From a virus, in IMG/VR virus record IMGVR_UViG_3300047323_000329, positions 1-21,411 of that record: DNA of 21,411 nucleotides. One strand, 5' to 3'. The translations under genes were made by a program, and so were the position numbers. Below are positions 21,349-21,411 of the stretch, in pieces (position 1 is the stretch's first letter; each line of letters starts with the position of its first letter). The notes under the pieces were generated by a model that searched no databases, was not told the origin of the DNA, and saw nothing but the letters and a program-made list of their open reading frames with translations.

Positions 21349-21379
21349 AGCTGGAGTAATGCCATTATACGACACCCGC
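21306..21379 (-). tRNA. tRNA-Gly (anticodon CCC)
   Basis: A complete 74-nt cloverleaf with encoded CCA. The acceptor arms are GCGGGTG and CACCCGC. The D-arm is short, and the anticodon stem is CCAGC/GCTGA (outermost pair mismatched) around the loop TTCCCAA, anticodon CCC. The T-arm is AGGG-TTCGATT-CCCT and the end is TCCA. The sequence closely follows E. coli tRNA-Gly(CCC). Its 3' half serves as the integration target, and the inserted DNA lies downstream of its 3' end, as expected for a tRNA that stays functional after integration. Confidence 0.95.
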
Positions 21380-21411
21380 TCAGAGCGGCTGACTTTGTAC
21401 CAGATGTGAGC

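Overview
The window is the right-hand (late) part of a temperate myophage prophage in a Pseudomonas-like chromosome, followed by its attachment region and a tRNA gene. The host call rests on the GC-rich, Pseudomonas-style codon use of the tail genes, the look of the tail proteins and the tRNA-Gly insertion site. It is an inference, not a database result.

Region 1 (about 96-17601, all + strand, genes overlapping or nearly so) is a single late operon. The order is head completion (L-like), tail completion (R- and S-like), tail sheath (DUF2586) and tail tube (DUF2597), then a small C4 zinc-finger protein. A compact lysis cassette follows: holin-like membrane protein, signal-anchor lysozyme, Rz and nested Rz1. 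After it come the tail assembly chaperone with a visible -1 frameshift site (A AAA AAG), tape measure, DUF2590 baseplate protein, baseplate J, tail protein I-like, collar-type tail fibre, a fibre-associated protein, a conserved protein of unknown role, a baseplate complex protein, a hub (gpD-like) and a spike (gpV-like). Two surface-interaction proteins end the operon: a 702-aa SGNH/SASA-esterase tailspike and a LamG/ConA-like protein. L, R and S are P2-like, while the sheath, tube and DUF2590 proteins belong to HP1/K139-type families, so the tail is a P2/HP1 mosaic.

Region 2 (17602-19060) is a moron: a single AT-rich gene with its own plausible sigma70 promoter and a strong intrinsic terminator. 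Its 440-aa product has a C-terminal HEPN-type R-N-x3-H motif and looks like a prophage-borne ApeA/Abi-type defence protein. It is the best candidate in the window for an undescribed system.

Region 3 (19060-20213) has no convincing gene. It holds inverted and direct repeats, putative integrase arm sites, and a 3'-half copy of tRNA-Gly that marks the prophage's right attachment site.

Region 4 (20214-21379) is a roughly 1.1-kb segment between two tRNA-Gly-derived att copies. It carries one minus-strand membrane-protein gene, a broken 3' half of a tRNA-Thr with its own terminator, and a second copy of the arm-type repeats next to the intact tRNA-Gly(CCC). The two att copies and their arm sites keep an exact 1135-bp offset. 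This suggests tandem integration of two elements that use related integrases, the smaller one having no integrase of its own.
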